A stretch of DNA of 54,859 bases from Pseudomonadales bacterium (lineage in GTDB: Bacteria; Pseudomonadota; Gammaproteobacteria; Pseudomonadales; UBA5862): contig JACKOQ010000007.1 of the NCBI GenBank assembly GCA_024234215.1, positions 1 to 54,859 of the forward strand, read 5' to 3'. Position 1 is the stretch's first letter. Every line of letters begins with the position of its first letter. The notes beneath the pieces are model-generated. The model did not search any database and was not told the origin of the DNA. It saw only the letters and a program-made list of their open reading frames with translations. Shown here piece after piece: positions 50,922 through 54,859 of the stretch. The position numbers and the translations under genes were made by a program.

Positions 50922-51065
50922 CTGCTGTCCCCTTGATTGATCAGATTTGAAAAAACGTTCCGCGATTCGAACATTGTCCGGGAAGTCTATTGCAATTTGG
51001 CTGACGCACCCAGCCGCTTTCGCAAAACTCCGGATGCCGGCACGGCACCTCCAGCGACCTGCACG

Positions 51066-52802
51066 CTATGGCAGCAGACCGCGCACGGCCAGGATGGTCA
51101 GGCCACCCAGTGCCGAAAAATTCAACAGATTGCGCTGACTGCGGGCACGCATCGCCAGCAGTTCGCATCCATAAAGAATGACCAGAAACTTGACGGCAAG
51201 CAGCATGAAACCGCTCTCGACCGCCCCGGAAAACTGCAACAGCGCAACCGCCAGCACCAGAAACAGACCCAGAAAATCGGTTGGCGTGGTGCGGAAGTTG
51301 ATCTCATACGAGTAACGTATCGCCACGCCGCTCGCCACGGCCAGAACGCCATAGAACAGCCAGCTCGGCCAGATCAGGCCGTTGAAAAGCGGAATCGAGT
51401 GCTCCTGATACAGGTAGGCGGAAAAGAGCGCGGCAATGTAGACCACACCACGCGCCAGAATCGACGGGCGGCGCCGGACGAAGAGCATCTCGGCCAGCAG
51501 CACGACGGCCAGCACCGCGGCCACCAGCGCGAAATCGCGCGGCACTGTCGTCAGCAGGGCCGGCACCAGCACAAGATAGAGCGGGATCAGCAGCAGAATC
51601 ACTGCCACCGCACCGCGTCTGAACAGGTTGCGGACCAAACCTCGATCGAGCCAGTGGGGAAAGAACCCGCCTTTCCCGTTCTGACCGACACGCCAACCGC
51701 CGCGCTCCAGCAGGGTCAAGGCCGCATAGATGCCGGCAAAGGCCGCGACATAGAGCAGCAGGATCAGCCCGTCCGGTTCATAGGCCAGGCACCAGCCACC
51801 AAACACGAACAGCGCCTGTATCGAATAGATGACGACCACGGTCTCGTGGTGGGTGAATCCCAGCCCCAGCAGCCGATGGTGGATGTGGTTCTTGCTGGCC
51901 TTGAACCAGTTGTTGCCGCTGGCCGCACGCAGATAGAACACTCCCAGAATGTCGATCACCGGCAGACCGATCAGCAGGGCCACCACCGCCGGACTCAATG
52001 CACTGTTGGTGTACTGGGTCAGACGCACCGCCAGAAAGGCCAGCGTGAAACCGAGGAACTGGCTGCCGTTGTCACCCATGAACACCTGGGCCGGATGGCT
52101 GTTGAAGCGCAGAAAACCGAGAATGCCGCCAATCACCGCCATGGCGATCAGCAAGGTGATGCTGCCCCCGGCCAGATAGGCCAGAAAGGCGATGACGATC
52201 AGCGACAGCAGCACCTCGCCGGCGGCAAGTCCATCCAGCCCATCGGCATGGTTGACGCCGTTGATCACCCCCACCATCGCCACCACGGTGAACGGAATGG
52301 CCACCGCCGCCGGCAGCGTGACCGAATCGAGCAACGGCAGGTGTTCGACCCGCAGACCGCCATACCAGACCAGCGGCACCACCGCCAGAAACTGGCCGAT
52401 GAACTTGAAGAAGTGGCCCGACTCGTTGCGGTCATCCCAGGCGCCGAACAGGAACAGCACCAGCGCGCCGAACAGATAGCACTGCACCAGCGGGTCGCTG
52501 CCGAGCAGCAGCGCAATCGGAATCAGCGCCCCGACGACGATGCCGATGCCGCCGACACGGGGGATCGGCGCCAGATGCACCTTGCGCTCGTTCGGTGCAT
52601 CCACCATGCCGAGCCAGGGCGCCAGACGGATCATCAGCGGAATCAGCACCACGCTGACCAGCATCGCACTGACGGCAACGAAGATCAGCATCGCGGGCGA
52701 CTGCTCCACGCCCTCGAATGAGAACTCGGCAAATGTCGGTGCCCACCGATCCGCCAATTGCGTGGACCAGGTGGTCAACAGATCAGGACTGAACATGCGC
52801 AA
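51066..52802 (-). CDS. WecA/MraY-family polyprenyl-phosphate glycosylphosphotransferase with extended C-terminus
   Basis: A 578-residue polytopic membrane protein. The first about 350 residues carry the MraY/WecA signatures PNERKVHLAPIPRVGGIGI, NHADGLDGLAAGE (Asp-rich loop), QVFMGDNGSQFLGF and SKNHIHHRLLGLGF. The family transfers a sugar-1-phosphate from a UDP-sugar to undecaprenyl phosphate, starting a glycan repeat. A further about 220 residues add some six hydrophobic segments that WecA lacks. Such extended members are common in exosortase loci. The start is either TTG at 52802 (AAGG upstream) or ATG two codons later. It overlaps a short upstream frame. Confidence 0.88.
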   Translation of the reverse strand: MRMFSPDLLTTWSTQLADRWAPTFAEFSFEGVEQSPAMLIFVAVSAMLVSVVLIPLMIRLAPWLGMVDAPNERKVHLAPIPRVGGIGIVVGALIPIALLLGSDPLVQCYLFGALVLFLFGAWDDRNESGHFFKFIGQFLAVVPLVWYGGLRVEHLPLLDSVTLPAAVAIPFTVVAMVGVINGVNHADGLDGLAAGEVLLSLIVIAFLAYLAGGSITLLIAMAVIGGILGFLRFNSHPAQVFMGDNGSQFLGFTLAFLAVRLTQYTNSALSPAVVALLIGLPVIDILGVFYLRAASGNNWFKASKNHIHHRLLGLGFTHHETVVVIYSIQALFVFGGWCLAYEPDGLILLLYVAAFAGIYAALTLLERGGWRVGQNGKGGFFPHWLDRGLVRNLFRRGAVAVILLLIPLYLVLVPALLTTVPRDFALVAAVLAVVLLAEMLFVRRRPSILARGVVYIAALFSAYLYQEHSIPLFNGLIWPSWLFYGVLAVASGVAIRYSYEINFRTTPTDFLGLFLVLAVALLQFSGAVESGFMLLAVKFLVILYGCELLAMRARSQRNLLNFSALGGLTILAVRGLLP

Positions 52803-52902
52803 CCATCACCTTGCTGTTGAAAAAATCCACGCCGCGCTCCAGTTGATCGTCCTGAAGGAGCCGACGAATCCGGCGCATTTCAAGCCCATCCCCACCGGGC
52901 AC
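52783..52902 (-). CDS. Possible small protein gene of the exosortase locus
   Basis: Between the exosortase stop and the WecA-like gene is a frame of 39 codons beginning with GTG (VPGGDGLEMRRIRRLLQDD), or 31 codons from an ATG preceded by a G-rich stretch (GGTGGGGATGGG). The centre is basic (MRRIRR) and acidic (LQDDQLE) and the end reads FNSKVMVAHVQS. Its stop overlaps the WecA-like start by about 20 bp, which would allow translational coupling. I recognise no family. It may be only untranslated spacer, and the Shine-Dalgarno is weak. Confidence 0.25.
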   Translation of the reverse strand: MPGGDGLEMRRIRRLLQDDQLERGVDFFNSKVMVAHVQS

Positions 52903-52909
52903 AGTGTCT

Positions 52910-54490
52910 CTATTCGGGCACATAGGCCACGATCTTCGGTCCCACCTGCCGGATCAGCTCCCGGATGCGGGCGTCACCCTCTGCCCACTGCTCACCGGGC
53001 CGCAGTGGCGTGGTGAAGCGCACCAGAGCACCATCGGAGCGGTTGCGGGTCAGCGCATCCCAGAACAGATACCACTTCACCAGATACTCATTGTTGATGA
53101 TGCGGCCGCGCTGCTGGAACCAGTAATAGACCAGTTGTCGATTGTCACCCTTCTGGATCTGCACCCGGTTGATGGTGAGCGGATGGCCGGCAATCTCGAT
53201 GCCCGGCACCGGTTGCGTTTCGAGATTGGAGATGCGCCAGCCATCGCCGGGAATGCAGGAGCGCGGCGAATGCGCCGAGGCACCGCTGCGCTGCGAGTCG
53301 TAGTAGGCCACGTAGAAATTGACCCAGTCGCCCTGTGCCGACAGATAGTCGGCCATGTGATAGTCGGTCAGCTTGAGTGAGTCGAGATAGCGGTCCTCGA
53401 TGCGCTGACTCTTGCCCTTCCAGCCATCCAGCGTCAGCGGAAACTGCTGGAACTCCTGCCGCGTCGGTATCAGCTCCTGACGCTCGCCCAACGCGAACAT
53501 CCCGCCCATCGCGATGACCAGCGCCACCACGCTGGCGACGAAGGCGGTCGGCAGCGGTCGACCGGCAAAGGCGCCGGGAGAGGCATTGCCGCCGAAATCG
53601 ACACCGAACACCTCACGGAATGGCTCGTGGTTGCGCCGGCTCCAGTTGAGCAGCCACATCTCCAGCAGCAGGATGGCGGTGCAGCTCATGAAGATGACCC
53701 AGCCCTCGAAGTCGTGCAGAAAGCCTTCGGCCATCTCGATGCCCCAGCGATCAACGGTGACGCCGATCACCCCGATGCGAAAGCTGTTCATCAACACCGT
53801 GATCGGAATGGTCGACAACAGCACCAGCAACCGGTGCCACCATGGCCCCTTGTAGAGGTAGGCGGCAATGTAGCCAAAGCTCATCAGCGGAAAGAGATAA
53901 CGCAGGCCGCTGCACGCCTCCACCACCTGCAACTGATACACCCCGAGGTCGATCACATTGCCTTCGAGATAGACCGGAATGTCGAACAGCGAGATCACCG
54001 CCACCCCGATCTGCGACGAGATCAGCTGCAACTGACCCGAGAGGTTGTTGTACAAAAACGGCGGCAGCGGAATGGCGAACACCAGCAGCAACAGCCCGGG
54101 CCAGATCAGCCGCACGCCGCGCCAGCCGAGCAGCGCGCCACTCAGACCGAAGATCACCATCAGCAGACCATAGTGCTCGATGATGTGCAGCGTGGTCAGC
54201 CGCCCCAGCAGCAGCGCCAGCAGGCCGGCCAGCAACGCAGCCCATCCAAGCCAGGTGGAGCGGTCGGCCGGACTGGCCAGATGCAGCTCGCTGCGTTTCT
54301 GCAGCACCATAAAGAGGGCCACCAGCACCAGCAGATAGCCGTGGCTGTACTCCTCACGCCCCCACTCCTTGCCCAGCCAGGCCAGACCGCTGTCGAAGGC
54401 CAGGGCACCGGCCACCAGCGCGATCAGCAGAAGAAACAGCAGCAGAAAATTCCACTGCACCGGGTGCCTGCCAAGCAATGACCCATTCAT
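52910..54490 (-). CDS. xrtD: Exosortase fused to an EpsI domain (best fit XrtD, VPLPA-CTERM type)
   Basis: A 526-residue fusion. Residues 1-285 form an eight-helix exosortase with EEYSHGYLL and the three active-site elements: Cys193 in VVEACSGLRYLFPLMSFG, Arg238 in MNSFRIGVIG and His259 in FLHDFEGWVIFM. The RYLFPLMSFG and FEGW patterns match the XrtD type rather than XrtA (which has GWVFFG). Residues about 315-526 are an EpsI domain (TLDGWKGKSQRI and SGASAHSPRSCIPGDGW). Exosortases cleave C-terminal PEP-like signals of exported proteins, with glycan linkage inferred. No protein carrying such a signal lies in the window. It is preceded by 150 bp without a gene. Confidence 0.85.
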   Translation of the reverse strand: MNGSLLGRHPVQWNFLLLFLLLIALVAGALAFDSGLAWLGKEWGREEYSHGYLLVLVALFMVLQKRSELHLASPADRSTWLGWAALLAGLLALLLGRLTTLHIIEHYGLLMVIFGLSGALLGWRGVRLIWPGLLLLVFAIPLPPFLYNNLSGQLQLISSQIGVAVISLFDIPVYLEGNVIDLGVYQLQVVEACSGLRYLFPLMSFGYIAAYLYKGPWWHRLLVLLSTIPITVLMNSFRIGVIGVTVDRWGIEMAEGFLHDFEGWVIFMSCTAILLLEMWLLNWSRRNHEPFREVFGVDFGGNASPGAFAGRPLPTAFVASVVALVIAMGGMFALGERQELIPTRQEFQQFPLTLDGWKGKSQRIEDRYLDSLKLTDYHMADYLSAQGDWVNFYVAYYDSQRSGASAHSPRSCIPGDGWRISNLETQPVPGIEIAGHPLTINRVQIQKGDNRQLVYYWFQQRGRIINNEYLVKWYLFWDALTRNRSDGALVRFTTPLRPGEQWAEGDARIRELIRQVGPKIVAYVPE

Positions 54491-54640
54491 GGCTGTTCAA
54501 ACCTCGAAAAAAGATGGGGAACGGAGTCCGTCGGCACCCTGGTTATTGGATTGGGTCATCCGGGAGTTTTGCGCCCGATTCCCTAGTTTCATGGAAAGTA
54601 CCATCATGCAGCGCTGAATTATCCACGAAAAAATGACGGA

Positions 54641-54859
54641 TCAGTCACCAAACAGCCGCTGATAGGCGGCCAGCAGCTTTGGCGCTTCATATTTCCACTC
54701 CAGCTCGCTCTCGACGCGGTTGCGGCCATACTCGCCCATCGTGCGCATCCGCTGCGGGTCGTCCAGCAGTTCGAGCATCTTCTCGGCCAGATCGATCGCG
54801 TCATTGGGTCGGGCATACAGCGAAGCCTGCTGCGCCGAAAAGCGCCCCTCGGTCAGGTC
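54641..54859 (-). CDS. Glycosyltransferase family 4, C-terminal fragment (5' end outside window)
   Basis: The frame is open from the right edge to a TGA at 54641-54643, giving 72 residues that include SLYARPNDAIDLAEKMLELL, DDPQRMRTMGEYGRNRVE and EWKYEAPKLLAAYQRLFGD. This is the C-terminal helix-rich end of GT-B glycosyltransferases, where the sugar-nucleotide site is followed by the crossover helix. It lies upstream of the exosortase gene on the same strand, consistent with an exopolysaccharide locus continuing to the right. The start and the donor sugar are not visible. Confidence 0.8.
   Translation of the reverse strand, partial: DLTEGRFSAQQASLYARPNDAIDLAEKMLELLDDPQRMRTMGEYGRNRVESELEWKYEAPKLLAAYQRLFGD

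Noticed and set aside
50922..51065. A sigma-54 promoter in front of the TPR lipoprotein gene
   Set aside because: I found no TGGCAC-N5-TTGC match in the gaps of the exosortase locus.
50937..52721. A 594-codon plus-strand open frame, very rich in Gln, His, Arg and Asp
   Set aside because: Antisense to the WecA-like gene, which shows all family motifs.
54491..54640. A small gene between the exosortase and the glycosyltransferase
   Set aside because: Short frames here lack a Shine-Dalgarno and any recognisable motif; it is left as a 150-bp spacer.
1..54859. tRNA or rRNA genes, CRISPR arrays, insertion sequences, attachment sites
   Set aside because: None was recognised; intergenic gaps are all shorter than 300 bp and hold only promoters, hairpins or plain spacer.

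Overview
The window is GC-rich chromosomal DNA from a gammaproteobacterium. The evidence is the rpsB-tsf-pyrH-frr-uppS-cdsA-dxr-rseP-bamA-skp-lpxD-fabZ-lpxA-lpxB superoperon, proteins typical of that class (DUF1820, DUF2069, YciB, YciI, RluB, type II QueF, RNase AM, an RbbA-type ABC exporter), and a Pseudomonas-like TrpS with an insertion. I cannot place it to genus. I found no rRNA, tRNA, CRISPR array, phage or insertion sequence. Both edges cut a gene: arsC on the left and a glycosyltransferase on the right.

Layout. 1-1358 (+): end of arsC, a WrbA-like flavoprotein and a DUF2069 membrane protein. 1363-5281 (-): a dual CDGSH iron-sulfur protein with a clear terminator, a catalytically degenerate GGDEF protein, a PlsC-like acyltransferase and exonuclease I. 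5303-19355 (-): the large translation / isoprenoid / outer-membrane / lipid A cluster, read from a rpsB promoter and structured leader at about 19182-19355 down to lpxB. Here lpxD and fabZ form one uninterrupted reading frame, the most unusual single gene in the window. 19450-25035 (-): a cupin dioxygenase-like gene, then a three-gene exporter (HlyD, RbbA, ABC-2 permease).

25210-28689: an enoyl-CoA isomerase-like gene (+), a lipoprotein metallo-beta-lactamase-fold hydrolase (-), a cytochrome b561 / YceI pair (+) and DUF1820 (+). 28708-35446 (-): an aminotransferase, then the tightly overlapping run PHP (RNase AM), yciO, trpS, scpA, scpB, rluB, which joins RNA processing, tRNA charging and chromosome condensation. 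35582-37207 (+): yciB, yciI and an SH3-anchor protein. 37259-40468: an HDOD-GAF-histidine kinase divergent from a MinD-like protein whose P-loop has lost its lysines. 40499-44485: queF divergent from a very large TPR lipoprotein. 44573-45655: DAHP synthase, separated by a 13-bp-stem bidirectional terminator from two tandem class III CoA-transferases. 48534-54859 (-): an exosortase/exopolysaccharide locus with a TPR lipoprotein, a WecA-like glycosylphosphotransferase, an exosortase fused to an EpsI domain (best fit XrtD) and the end of a glycosyltransferase.

Most of the window is conserved housekeeping. The parts least explained by known biology are the LpxD-FabZ fusion, the kinase/degenerate MinD pair, the degenerate GGDEF protein that keeps an inhibitory-site motif, the exosortase locus with a possible 39-codon gene, and a TrpS carrying a cysteine pattern like the iron-sulfur site known from Thermotoga TrpRS.
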